The position numbers and the translations under genes were made by a program. The notes below the pieces were generated by a model. That model was not told the origin of the DNA, searched no databases, and was given only the letters and a program-made list of their open reading frames with translations. A stretch of DNA of 64,000 nt from Hyperoplus lanceolatus (Eukaryota; Chordata; Actinopteri; Uranoscopiformes; Ammodytidae), in assembly GCA_026929865.2 (NCBI GenBank), contig JAMBYZ020000028.1, forward strand, positions 1-64,000, read 5' to 3'. Of this stretch, positions 23,038-36,744 are shown piece after piece (the stretch's first letter is position 1; each line of letters opens with the position of its first letter).

Positions 23038-23325
23038 TGACCTCATGGGGTGACCTCATGGGGTTGTGAACTTTGACCCTGGAGTTGAATGACTCTGGAA
23101 TAACAGAAGGGTTTTTTTAAATTGAATCCAAAATCATATCTAATTTCTCTCATATTTTCAATATCAAATGGGCTTTTATTCTGAAACTACACATCAGAAT
23201 GTCCTGAAACTTTGTGTGTGGCCTCATGGGGTCGTGAACTATGACCCTGGAGTGGAATTTTTCTGGAATAACAGGGCGTTTTTTAATAGAATCCGAAATC
23301 ATATCTAATTTGTCTCATATTTTCA
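23038..23325 (-). repeat. Inverted block, intact
   Basis: 288 bp; I1 has cagaaggg in place of cagggcg. Confidence 0.95.
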
Positions 23326-24646
23326 AAATTAGATATGATTTTGGATTCAATTTTTAAAAAAACGCCCTGTTATTCCAGGGTCATTCCACTCCAGGGTCAT
23401 AGTTCACGACCCCATGAGGTCCCCCAAGACGTTTCAGGACATTCTGATGTGTAGTTTCAAAATAAAAGCCCACTAGATATTGAAAATATGTGAGAAATTA
23501 GATATGATTTTGGATTCAATTTAAAAAAAAAACGCCCTGTTATTCCAGAGTCATTCCACTCCAGGGTCATAGTTAACAACCCCACGAGGTCCCCCGAGAA
23601 CTTTCAGGACATTCTGATGTGTAGTTTCAAAATAAAAGCCCACTAGATATTGAAAATATGAGAGAAATTAGATACGATTTTGTATTCAATTTAAAAAAAA
23701 ACGCCCTGTTATTCCAGAGTCATTCCACTCCAGGGTCATAGTTCACAACCCCATGAGGTCACCCAAGAAGCTTCAGGACATTCTGATGTGTAGTTTCAAA
23801 ATAAAAGCCCACTAGATATTGAAAATATGAGAAAAATTAGATATGATTTTGGATTCAATTTAAAAAAAAACGCCCTGTTATTCCAGAGTCATTCCACTCC
23901 AGGGTCATAGTTCACAACCCCATGAGGTCCCCCAAGACGTTTCAGGACATTCTGATGTGTAGTTTCAAAATAAAAGCCCACTAGATATTGAAAATATGAG
24001 AGAAATTAGATATGATTTTGGATTCAATTTAAAAAAAACCGCCCTGTTATTCCAGAGCCATTCCACTCCAGGGTCATAGTTAACAACCCCACGAGGTCCC
24101 CCAAGAACTTTCAGGACATTCTGATGTTTAGTTTCAAAATAAAAGCCCACTAGATATTGAAAATATGAGAGAAATTAGATACGATTTTGTATTCAATTTA
24201 AAAAAAAACGCCCCGTTATTCCAGAGTCATTCCACTCCAGGGTCATAGTTCACGACCCCATGAGGCCACACAAAAAGTTTCAGGATATTCTGATGTGTAC
24301 TTTCAGAATAAAAGCCCACTAGATATTGAAAATATGAGAGCAATTAGATATGATTTTGGATTCAATTTTTTAAAAAACGCCCTGTTATTCCAGAGTCATT
24401 CCACTCCAGGGCCATAGTTCACGACCCCATGAAGCCACACAAAAAGTTTCAGGACATTCTGATGTGTAGTTTCAAAATAAAAGCCCACTTGATATTGAAA
24501 ATATCAGAGAAATTAGATATGATTTTGGATTCAATTTTTAAAAAAACGCCCTGTTATTCCAGAGTCATTCCACTGCAGGGTCATAATTCACAACCCCATG
24601 AGGTCACACAAGAAGATTCAGGACATTCTGATGTGTACTTTCAGGG
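23326..24646 (+). repeat. Forward tract, n = 8 (A, H, C, A, H, B, D', E)
   Basis: 1321 bp. The A-H pair with aagacgtttc and acgaggtccccc recurs within the tract. Confidence 0.93.
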
Positions 24647-24720
24647 TGACCTCATGGGGTGACCTCATGGGGTTGTGAACTTTGACCCTGGAGAAATTAG
24701 ATATGACTCTGGAATTCTTA
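24647..24720 (-). repeat. Collapsed inverted block
   Basis: The tandem 13-bp unit and the start of I1 are present to gaccctggag (about 24693). Then aaattagatatg is fused to actctggaattc and the sequence returns to forward. Confidence 0.82.
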
Positions 24721-27700
24721 AAAAAACGCCCTGTTATTCCAGAGTCATTCCACTCCAGGAGTTGAAACGACCCCATGAGGCCTCAATAAGTTTCAGGACA
24801 TTCTGATGTGTAGTTTCAGTTTCAAAATCCCACTAGATATTGAAAATATTTCTGAAATTAGATATGATTTTGGATTCAATAAAAAAAAAACGCCCTGTTA
24901 TTCCAGAGTCATTCCCTCCAGGGTCATAGTTCACGACCCCATGAGGCCCCACAAGAAGTTTCAGGACATTCTGATGTGTAGTTTCAGAATAAAAGCCCAC
25001 TAGATATTGAAAATATGAGAGAAATTAGATATGATTTTGGATTCAATTTAAAAAAAACGCCCTGTTATTCCAGAGTCATTCCACTCCAGGGTCATAGTTC
25101 ACCAACCCCATGAGGTCCCCAAGAAGTTTCAGGACATTCTGATGTGTAGTTTCAAAATAAAACCCACTATATTTTCAGAAAATTAGATATGATTTTGGAT
25201 TCAAAATTAAAAAAAAACCGCCCTGTTATTCCAGAGTCATTCCACTCCAGGGTCATAGTTCACGACCCCATGAGGCCACACAAAAAGTTTCAGGACATTC
25301 TGATGTGTAGTTTCAGAATAAAAGCCCACTAGATATTGAAAATATGAGAAAAATTAGATATGATTTTGGATTCAATTTTTAAAAAAACGCCCTGTTATTC
25401 CAGAGTCATTCCACTCCAGGGTCATAGTTCACAACCCCATGAGGTCCCCCAAGACGTTTCAGGACATTCTGATGTGTAGTTTCAAAATAAAAGCCCACTA
25501 GATATTGAAAATATGAGAGAAATTAGATATGATTTTGGATTCAATTTAAAAAAAAACGCCCTGTTATTCCAGAGTCATTCCACTCCAGGGTCATAGTTAA
25601 CAACCCCATGAGGTCCCCCAAGAACTTTCAGGACATTCTGATGTGTAGTTTCAAAATAAAAGCCCACTAGATATTGAAAATATGAGAGAAATTAGATATG
25701 ATTTTGGATTCAATTAAAAAAAAAACGCCCTGTTATTCCAGAGTCATTCCACTCCAGGGTCATAGTTCACAACCCCATGAGGTCACCCAAGAAGTTTCAG
25801 GACATTCTGATGTGTAGTTTCAAAATAAAAGCCCACTAGATATTGAAAATATGAGAGAAATTACATATGATTTTGGATTAAATTTTAAAAAAAACGCCCT
25901 GCTATTCCAGTGTCATTCCACTCCAGGGTCATAGTTCACGACCCCATGAGGCCACACAAACAGTTTCAGGACATTCTGATGTGTAGTTTCAGAATAAAAG
26001 CCCACTAGATATTGAAAATATGAGAGAAATTAGATATGATTTTGGATTCAATTTAAAAAAAAACGCCCTGTTATTCCAGAGTCATTCCACTCCAGGGTCA
26101 TAGTTCACGACCCCATGAGGCCACACAAACAGTTTCAGGACATTTTGATGTGTAGTTTCAGAATAAAAGCCCACTAGATATTGAAAATATGAGAGAAATT
26201 AGATATGATTTTGGATTCAGTTTAAAAAAAAACGCCCTGTTATTCCAGAGTCATTCCACTCCAGGGTCATAGTTCACAACCCCATGAGGTCACCCAAGAA
26301 GTTTCAGGACATTCTGATGTGTAGTTTCAAAATAAAAGCCCACTAGATATTGAAAATATGAGAGAAATTAGATATGATTTTGGATTCAATTAAAAAAAAA
26401 AAACGCCCTGTTATTCCAGAGTCATTCCACTCCAGGGTCATAGTTCACGACCCCATGAGGCCACACAAAAAGTTTCAGGACATTCTGATGTGTAGTTTCA
26501 GAATAAAAGCCCACTAGATATTGAAAATATGAGAGAAATTAGATATGATTTTGGATTCAATTTTAAAAAAAAACGCCCTGTTATTCCAGAGTCATTCCAC
26601 TCCAGGGTCATAGTTCACGACCCCATGAGGTCCCCAAGAAGTTTCAGGACATTCTGATGTGTAGTTTCAGAATAAAAGCCCACTAGATATTGAAAATATG
26701 AGAGAAATTAGATATGATTTTGGATTCAATTTAAAAAAAAAACGCCCTGTTATTCCAGAGTCATTCCACTCCAGGGTCATAGTTCACAACCCCATGAGGT
26801 CACCCAAGAAGTTTCAGGACATTCTGATGTGTAGTTTCAAAATAAAAGCCCACTAGATATTGAAAATATGAGAGAAATTAGATATGATTTTGGATTCAAT
26901 TTTAAAAAAAAACGCCCTGTTATTCCAGAGTCATTCCACTCCAGGGTCATAGTTCACGACCCCATGAGGTCCCCCAAGAAGTTTCAGGACATTCTGATGT
27001 GTAGTTTCAGAATAAAAGCCCACTAGATATTGAAAATATGAGAGAAATTAGATATGATTTTGGATTCAATTTTAAAAAAAACGCCCTGTTATTCCAGAGT
27101 CATTCCACTCCAGGGTCATAGTTCACGACCCCATGAGGCCACCCAAAAAGTTTCAGGACATTCTGATGTGTAGTTTCAAAATAAAAGCCCACTAGATATT
27201 GAAAATATGAGAGAAATTAGATATGATTTTGGATTCAATTTTTAAAAAAAAAACCCCTGTTATTCCAGAGTCATTCCACTCCAGGGTCATAGATTCACAC
27301 CCCATGAGGTCCACACAAGAAGTTTCAGGACATTCTGATGTGTAGTTTCAGAATAAAAGCCCACTAGATATTGAAAATATGAGAGAAATTAGATATGATT
27401 TTGGATTCAATTTTTAAAAAAAACGCCCTGTTATTCCAGAGTCATTCCACTCCAGGGTCATAGTTCACAACCCCATGAGGTCCCCCAAGAAGTTTCAGGA
27501 CATTCTGATGTGTAGTTTCAAAATAAAAGCCCACTAGATATTGAAAATATGAGAGAAATTAGATATGATTTTGGATTCAATTTAAAAAAAAACGCCCTGT
27601 TATTCCAGAGTCATTCCACTCCAGGGTCATAGTTAACAACCCCATGAGGTCCCCCAAGAAGTTTCAGGACATTCTGATGTGTAGTTTCAAAATAAAAGCC

Positions 27701-29720
27701 CACTAGATATTGAAAATATGAGAGAAATTAGATATGATTTTGGATTAAATTTAAAAAAAACGCCCTGTTATTCCAGAGTCATTCCACTCCAGGGTCATAG
27801 TTCACGACCCCATGAGGCCACACAAAAAGTTTCAGGACATTCTGATGTGTAGTTTCAAAATAAAAGCGCACTAGATATTGAAAATATGAGAGAAATTACA
27901 TATGATTTTGGATTAAATTTTTAAAAAAACGCCCTGTTACTCCAGAGTCATTCCACTCCAGGGTCATAGTTCACGACCCCATGAGGCCACACAAGAAGTT
28001 TCAGGACATTCTGATGTGTAGTTTCAGAATAAAAGCCCACTAGATATTGAAAATATGAGAGAAATTAGATATGATTTTGGATTCAATTTAAAAAAAAAAC
28101 GCCCTGTTATTCCAGAGTCATTCCACTCCAGGGTCATAGTTCACGACCCCATGAGGCCACACAAAAAGTTTCAGGACATTCTGATGTGTAGTTTCAGAAT
28201 AAAAGCCCACTAGATATTGAAAATATGAGAGAAATTAGATATGATTTTGGATTCAGTTTAAAAAAAAACGCCCTGTTATTCCAGAGTCATTCCACTCCAG
28301 GGTCATAGTTAACAACCCCACGAGGTCCCCCAAGAACTTTCAGGACATTCTGATGTGTAGTTTCAAAATAAAAGCCCACTAGATATTGAAAATATGAGAG
28401 AAATTACATATGATTTTGGATTAAATGTTTTAAAAAACGCCCTGTTATTCCAGAGTCATTCCACTCCAGGGTCATAGTTCACGACCCCATGAGGCCACAC
28501 AAACAGTTTCAGGACATTCTGATGTGTAGTTTCAAAATTAAAGCGCACTAGATATTGAAAATATGAGAGAAATTACATATGATTTTGGATTAAATTTTTT
28601 AAAAAACGCCCTGCTATTCCAGTGTCATTCCACTCCAGGGTCATAGTTCACGACCCCATGAGGCCACACAAACAGTTTCAGGACATTCTGATGTGTAGTT
28701 TCAGAATAAAAGCCCACTAGATATTGAAAATATGAGAGAAATTAGATATGATTTTGGATTCAATTTAAAAAAAAACGCCCTGTTATTCCAGAGTCATTCC
28801 ACTCCAGGGTCATAGTTCACGACCCCATGAGGCCACACAAACAGTTTCAGGACATTTAGATGTGTAGTTTCAGAATAAAAGCCCACTAGATATTGAAAAT
28901 ATGAGAGAAATTAGATATGATTTTGGATTCAGTTTAAAAAAAAACGCCCTGTTATTCCAGAGTCATTCCACTCCAGGGTCATAGTTCACAACCCCATGAG
29001 GTCACCCAAGAAGTTTCAGGACATTCTGATGTGTAGTTTCAAAATAAAAGCCCACTAGATATTGAAAATATGAGAGAAATTAGATATGATTTTGGATTCA
29101 ATTAAAAAAAAAACGCCCTGTTATTCCAGAGTCATTCCACTCCAGGGTCATAGTTCACGACCCCATGAGGCCACACAAAAAGTTTCAGGACATTCTGATG
29201 TGTAGTTTCAGAATAAAAGCCCACTAGATATTGAAAATATGAGAGAAATTACATATGATTTTGGATTAAATTTTTTAAAAAACGCCCTGTTATTCCAGAG
29301 TCATTCCACTCCAGGGTCAGAGTTCACGACCCCATGAAGCCACACAAAAAGTTTCAGGATATTCTGATGTGTACTTTCAAAATAAAAGCCCACTTGATAT
29401 TGAAAATATCAGAGAAATTAGATATGATTTTGGATTCAATTTTTAAAAAAACACCCTGTTATTCCAGAGTCATTCCACTGCAGGGTCATAATTCACAACC
29501 CCATGAGGTCACACAAGAAGATTCAGGACATTCTGATGTGTACTTTCAAAATAAAAGCCCACTAGATATTGAAAATATGAGAGAAATTAGATACGATTTT
29601 GGATTCAATTTAAAAAAAACGCCCTGTTATTCCAGAGTCATTCCACTGCAGGGTCATAATTCACAACCCCATGAGGTCACACAAGAAGATTCAGGACATT
29701 CTGATGTGTACTTTCAGGGG
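24721..29720 (+). repeat. Long uninterrupted forward domain, ~30 monomers
   Basis: The first ~500 bp (to about 25210) is degraded, with small deletions (attccctccagg, ctatattttcag). After that come clean A, B, C and H monomers, many sharing ttacatatgattttgg or cagtttaaaa variants. The E monomer at the end is doubled, with PstI hexamers near 29478 and 29647. Confidence 0.93.
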
Positions 29721-29979
29721 TGACCTCATGAGGGTGACGCGCATGGGGTTGTGAACTTGACCCTGGAGTTGAATGCTCTGGAATAACTAAGGGGCGTTTT
29801 TTTTGAATCCAAAATCTATCTAATTTCTTCCATATTTTCATTCCAGGTGAAACTACACATCAGAATGTCATAGTGTGTGGCCTCATGGGGTCACACAAAC
29901 CGTTGGAGTGGACATTCTGAATAACAGTGTAGTTTCTGAATTGAAGCCGAAATCATATCTAATTTGTCTCATATTTTCA
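29721..29979 (-). repeat. Inverted block, damaged
   Basis: Both junctions are present, but I1 and I2 carry many indels and mixed-orientation pieces (tcacacaaaccgttgg, tgtagtttctg). It is the only block between the two long forward domains that is damaged. Confidence 0.85.
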
Positions 29980-30954
29980 AAATAGATATCATTTTGGATT
30001 CAATAAAAAAAAAAACGCCCTGTTATTCCAGAGTCATTCCACTCCAGGGTCATAGTTCACAACCCCATGAGGTCCCCCAAGAAGTTTCAGGACATTCTGA
30101 TGTGTAGTTTCAAAATAAAAGCCCACTAGATATTGAAAATATGAGAGAAATTAGATATGATTTTGGATTCAATTTAAAAAAAAAACGCCCTGTTATTCCA
30201 GAGTCATTCCACTCCAGGGTCATAGTTCACAACCCCATGAGGTCCCCCAAGAAGTTTCAGGACATTCTGATGTGTAGTTTCAGAATAAAAGCCCACTAGA
30301 TATTGAAAATATGAGAGAAATTAGATATGATTTTGGATTCAATTTAAAAAAAAACGCCCTGTTAATCCAGAGTCATTCCACTCCAGGGTCATAGTTCACG
30401 ACCCCATGATGTCCCCCAAGAAGTTTCAGGACATTCTGATGTGTAGTTTCAGAATAAAAGTCCACTAGATATTGAAAATATGAGAGAAATTAGATATGAT
30501 TTTGGATTCAAAAAAACGCCCTGTTATTCCAGAGTCATTCCACTCCAGGGTCATAGTTCACGACCCCATGAGGCCACACAAAAAGTTTCAGGACATTCTG
30601 ATGTGTAGTTTCAGAATAAAAGCCCACTAGATATCTAAAATATGAGAGCAATTAGATATGATTTTGGATTCAATTTTTTAAAAAACGCCCTGTTATTCCA
30701 GAGTCATTCCACTCCAGGGTCATAGTTCACGACCCCATGAAGCCACACAAAAAGTTTCAGGATATTCTGATGTGTACTTTCAAAATAAAAGCCCACTTGA
30801 TATTGAAAATATCAGAGAAATTAGATATGATTTTGGATTCAATTTTTAAAAAAACACCCTGTTATTCCAGAGTCATTCCACTGCAGGGTCATAATTCACA
30901 ACCCCATGAGGTCACACAAGAAGATTCAGGACATTCTGATGTGTACTTTCAGGG
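29980..30954 (+). repeat. Forward tract, n = 6 (A1, A, A, B, D, E)
   Basis: 975 bp; B has lost part of its T/A tract (gattcaaaaaaacgcc). Confidence 0.92.
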
Positions 30955-31241
30955 TGACCTCATGGGGTGACCTCAAGGGGTTGTGAACTTTGACCCTGGA
31001 GTTGAATGACTCTGGAATAACAGGGCGCTTTTTTAAATTGAATCCAAAATCATATCTAATTTCTCTCATATTTTCAATATCAAGTGGGCTTTATTCTGAA
31101 ACTAAACATCAGAATGTCCTGAAACTTTTGTGTGTGGCCTCATGGGGTCGTGAACTATGACCCTGGAGTGGAATTTTCTGGAATAACAGGGCGTTTTTTT
31201 AATTGAATCCGAAATCATATCTAATTTGTCTCATATTTTCA
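30955..31241 (-). repeat. Inverted block, intact
   Basis: 287 bp; the second junction unit is tgacctcaagggg. Confidence 0.95.
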
Positions 31242-34200
31242 AAATTAGATCTGATTTTGGATTCAATAAAAAAAAAAAACGCCCTGTTATTCCAGAGTCA
31301 TTCCACTCCAGGGTCATAGTTCACGACCCCATGAGGCCACACAAAAAGTTTCAGGACATTCTGATGTGTAGTTTCAGAATAAAAGCCCACTAGATATTGA
31401 AAATATGAGAACAATTAGATATGATTTTGGATTCAATTTAAAAAAAAACGCCCTGTTATTCCAGAGTCATTCCACTCCAGGGTCATAGTTCACAACCCCA
31501 TGAGGTCCCCCAAGACGTTTCAGGACATTCTGATGTGTAGTTTCAAAATAAAAGCCCACTAGATATTGAAAATATGAGAGAAATTAGATATGATTTTGGA
31601 TTCAATTTAAAAAAAAACGCCCTGTTATTCCAGAGTCATTCCACTCCAGGGTCATAGTTAACAACCCCACGAGGTCCCCCAGGAAGTTTCAGGACATTCT
31701 GATGTTTAGTTTCAAAATAAAAGCCCACTAGATATTGAAAATATGAGAGAAATTAGATATGATTTTGGATTCAATTTTTAAAAAAACACCCTGTTATTCC
31801 AGAGTCATTCCACTCCAGCGTCATAGTTCACGACCCCATGAGGCCACACAAAAAGTTTCAGGACATTCTGATGTGTAGTTTCAAAATTAAAGCGCACTAG
31901 ATATTGAAAATATGAGAGAAATTACATATGATTTTGGATTAAATTTTTAAAAAAACGCCCTGTTATTCCAGTGTCATTCCACTCCAGGGTCATAGTTCAC
32001 GACCCCATGAGGCCACACAAACAGTTTCAGAACATTCTGATGTGTAGTTTCAGAATAAAAGCCCACTAGATATTGAAAATATGAGAGAAATTAGATATGA
32101 TTTTGGATTCAATTTAAAAAAAAACGCCCTGTTATTCCAGAGTCATTCCACTCCAGGGTCATAGTTCACGACCCCATGAGGCCATACAAACAGTTTCTGG
32201 ACATTTAGATGTGTAGTTTCAGAATAAAAGCCCACTAGATATTGAAAATATGAGAGAAATTAGATATGATTTTGGATTCAGTTTAAAAAATAACGCCCTG
32301 TTATTCCAGAGTCATTCCACTTCAGGGTCATAGTTCACAACCCCATGAGGTCACCCAAGAAGTTTCAGGACATTATGATGTGTAGTTTCAAAATAAAAGC
32401 CCACTAGATATTGAAAATATGAGAGAAATTAGATATGATTTTGGATTCAATTAAAAAAAAAACGCCCTGTTTTTCCAGAGTCATTCCACTCCAGGGTCAT
32501 AGTTCACGACCCCATGAGGCCACACAAAAAGTTTCAGGACATTCTGATGTGTAGTTTCAGAATAAAAGCCCACTAGATATTGAAAATATGAGAGAAATTA
32601 GATATGATTTTGGATTCAATTTAAAAAAAAACGCCCTGTTATTCCAGAGTCATTCCACTCCAGGGTCATAGTTCACGACCCCATGAGGCCACCCAAGAAG
32701 TTTCAGGACATTCTGATGTGTAGTTTCAAAATAAAAGCCCACTAGATATTGAAAATATGAGAGAAATTAGATATGATTTTGGATTCAATTTAAAAAAAAA
32801 CGCCCTGTTATTCCAGAGTCATTCCACTCCAGGGTCATAGTTCACAACCCCATGAGGTAACCCAAGAAGTTTCAGGACATTCTGATGTGTAGTTTCAAAA
32901 TAAAAGCCCACTAGATATTGAAAATATGAGAGAAATTAGATATGATTTTGGATTCAATTTTTAAAAAAAAAACGCCCTGTTATTCCAGAGTCATTCCACT
33001 CCAGGGTCATAGTTCACGACCCCATGAGGCCCCCCAAAAAGTTTCAGGACATTCTGATGTGTAGTTTCAGAATAAAAGCCCACTAGATATTGAAAATAGT
33101 GAGAGAAATTAGATATGATTTTGGATTCAATTTTTAAAAAAACGCCCTGTTATTCCAGAGTCATTCCACTCCAGGGTCATAGTTCACGACCCCATGAGGC
33201 CACCCAAGAAGTTTCAGGACATTCTGATGTGTAGTTTCAGAATAAAAGCCCACTAGATATTGAAAATATGAGAGAAATTAGATATGATTTTGGATTCAAT
33301 TTAAAAAAAAACGCCCTGTTATTCCAGAGTCATTCCACTCCAGGGTCATAGTTCACGACCCCATGAGGCCACACAAAAAGTTTCAGGACATTCTGATGTG
33401 TAGTTTCAGAATAAAAGCCCACTAGATATTGAAAATATGAGAGAAATTAGATATGATTTTGGATTAAATTTTTAAAAAAACGCCCTGTTATTCCAGAGTC
33501 ATTCCACTCCAGGGTCATAGTTCACGACCCCATGAGGCCACACAAACAGTTTCAGGACATTCTGATGTGTAGTTTCAGAATAAAAGCCCACTTGATATTG
33601 AAAATATGAGAGAAATTAGATATGATTTTGGATTCAATTTAAAAAAAAACGCCCTGTTATTCCAGAGTCATTCCACTCCAGGGTCATAGTTCACGACCCC
33701 ATGAGGTCACCCAAAAAGTTTCAGGACATTCTGATGTGTAGTTTCAAAATAAAAGCCCACTAGATATTGAAAATATGAGAGAAATTAGATATGATTTTGG
33801 ATTCAATTTAAAAAAAAAACGCCCTGTTATTCCAGAGTCATTCCACTCCAGGGTCATAGTTCACAACCCCATGAGGTCCCCCAAGAAGTTTCAGGACATT
33901 CTGATGTGTAGTTTCAGAATAAAAGCCCACTAGATATTGAAAATATGAGAGAAATTAGATATGATTTTGGATTCAATTTTTAAAAAAACGCCCTGTTATT
34001 CCAGAGTCATTCCACTCCAGGGTCATAGTTCACGACCCCATGAGGCCCCCCAAAAGTTTCAGGACATTCTGATGTGTAGTTTCAGAATAAAAGCCCACTA
34101 GATATTGAAAATATGAGAGAAATTAGATATGATTTTGGATTCAATTAAAAAAAAAACGCCCTGTTATTCCAGAGTCATTCCACTCCAGGGTCATAGTTCA

Positions 34201-36620
34201 CAACCCCATGAGGTCACCCAAGAAGTTTCAGGACATTCTGATGTGTAGTTTCAAAATAAAAGCCCACTAGATATTGAAAATATGAGAGAAATTAGATATG
34301 ATTTTGGATTCAATTTTTAAAAAAAACGCCCTGTTATTCCAGAGTCATTCCACTCCAGGGTCATAGTTCACAACCCCATGAGGCCCCCCAAGAAGTTTCA
34401 GGACATTCTGATGTGTAGTTTCAAAATAAAAGCCCACTAGATATTGAAAATATGAGAGAAATTAGATATGATTTTGGATTCAATTTTAAAAAAAACGCCC
34501 TGTTATTCCAGAGTCATTCCACTCCAGGGTCATAGTTCACGACCCCATGAGGCCACACAAAAAGTTTCAGGACATTCTGATGTGTAGTTTCAGAATAAAA
34601 GCCCACTAGATATTGAAAATATGAGAGAAATTAGATATGATTTTGGATTCAATTTAAAAAAAAACGCCCTGTTATTCCAGAGTCATTCCACTCCAGGGTC
34701 ATAGTTCACAACCCCATGAGGTCACCCAAGAAGTTTCAGGACATTCTGATGTGTAGTTTCAAAATAAAAGCCCACTAGATATTGAAAATATGAGAGAAAT
34801 TAGATATGATTTTGGATTCAATTTTTAAAAAAAACGCCCTGTTATTCCAGAGTCATTCCACTCCAGGGTCATAGTTCACAACCCCATGAGGTCCCCCAAG
34901 AAGTTTCAGGACATTCTGATGTGTAGTTTCAAAATAAAAGCCCACTAGATATTGAAAATATGAGAGAAATTAGATATGATTTTGGATTCAATTTTTTAAA
35001 AACGCCCTGTTATTCCAGAGTCATTCCACTCCAGGGTCATATTTCACAACCCCATGAGGTCCCCCAGGAAGTTTCAGGACATTCTGATGTGTAGTTTCAA
35101 AATAAAAGCCCACTAGATATTGAAAATATGAGAGAAATTAGATATGATTTTGGATTCAATTAAAAAAAACGCCCTGTTATTCCAGAGTCATTCCACTCCA
35201 GGGTCATAGTTCACGACCCCATGAGGCCACACAAAAAGTTTCAGGACATTCTGATGTGTAGTTTCAGAATAAAAGCCCACTAGATATTGAAAATATGAGA
35301 GAAATTAGATATGATTTTGGATTCAATTTTAAAAAAAACGCCCTGTTATTCCAGAGTCATTCCACTCCAGGGTCATAGTTCACGACCCCATGAGGCCACA
35401 CAAAAAGTTTCAGGACATTCTGATGTGTAGTTTCAAAATAAAAGCCCACTAGATATTGAAAATATGAGAGAAATTAGATATGATTTTGGATTCAATTTAA
35501 AAAAAAACGCCCTGTTATTCCAGAGTCATTCCACTCCAGGGTCATAGTTCACAACCCCATGAGGTCACCCAAGAAGTTTCAGGACATTCTGATGTGTAGT
35601 TTCAAAATAAAAGCCCACTAGATATTGAAAATATGAGAGAAATTAGATATGATTTTGGATTCAATTTAAAAAAAAAACGCCCTGTTATTCCAGAGTCATT
35701 CCACTCCAGGGTCATAGTTCACAACCCCATGAGGTCAACCCAAGAAGTTTCAGGACATTCTGATGTGTAGTTTCAAAATAAAAGCCCACTAGATATTGAA
35801 AATATGAGAGAAATTAGATATGATTTTGGATTCAATTTTTAAAAAAACGCCCTGTTATTCCAGAGTCATTCCACTCCAGGGTCATAGTTCACGACCCCAT
35901 GAGGCCACACAAACAGTTTCAGGACATTCTGATGTGTAGTTTCAGAATAAAAGCCCACTAGATATTGAAAATATGAGAGAAATTAGATATGATTTTGGAT
36001 TCAATTAAAAAAAAACGCCCTGTTATTCCAGAGTCATTCCACTCCAGGGTCATAGTTCACAACCCCATGAGGCCACACAAAAAGTTTCAGGACATTCTGA
36101 TGTGTAGTTTCAGAATAAAAGCCCACTAGATATTGAAAATATGAGAGAAATTAGATATGATTTTGGATTCAATTTTAAAAAAAACGCCCTGTTATTCCAG
36201 AGTCATTCCACTCCAGGGTCATAGTTCACAACCCCATGAGGTCACCCAAGAAGTTTCAGGACATTCTGATGTGTAGTTTCAAAATAAAAGCCCACTAGAT
36301 ATTGAAAATATGAGAGAAATTAGATATGATTTTGGATTCAATTTTTAAAAAAAACGCCCTGTTATTCCAGAGTCATTCCACTCCAGGGTCATAATTCACA
36401 ACCCCATGAGGTCACACAAGAAGTTTCAGGACCTTCTGATGTGTACTTTCAAAATAAAGCCCACTGATATTGAAAATATCAGAGAAATTAGATATGATTT
36501 TGGATTAAATTTTAAAAAAACACCCTGTTATTCCAGAGTCATTCCACTGCAGGGTCATAATTCACAACCCCATGAGGTCACACAAAAAGATTCAGGACAT
36601 TCTGATGTGTACTTTCAGGG
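31242..36620 (+). repeat. Longest forward domain, ~32 monomers
   Basis: 5379 bp of A, B, B*, C and H monomers ending in a D-like monomer (gaggtcacacaagaagtttc, 36406) and E. Sequence is very uniform from about 32.4 to 36.3 kb. 31.9-32.3 kb repeats the variant series (acatatg, ccagtgtcatt, ttagatg, cagtttaaaa) seen at 28.6-28.95 kb. Confidence 0.95.
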
Positions 36621-36744
36621 TGACCTCATGGGGTGACCTCATGGGGTTGTGAACTTTGCCCCTGGAGTTGAATGACTCTGGAATAACAAGCAGGGCGTTT
36701 TTTTAATTGAATCGAAATCATATCTAATTTGTCTCATATTTTCA
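36621..36744 (-). repeat. Single-monomer inverted block (I1/I2 recombinant)
   Basis: 124 bp, formed like the block at 14848 but with an earlier crossover: the T tract and gaatcg are already I2-like. Confidence 0.92.

Noticed and set aside
29334-29723. A 129-residue open frame, the longest in the window
   Set aside because: It spans a D monomer and two E monomers of the satellite. The frame changes phase from monomer to monomer and the protein resembles nothing I recognise.
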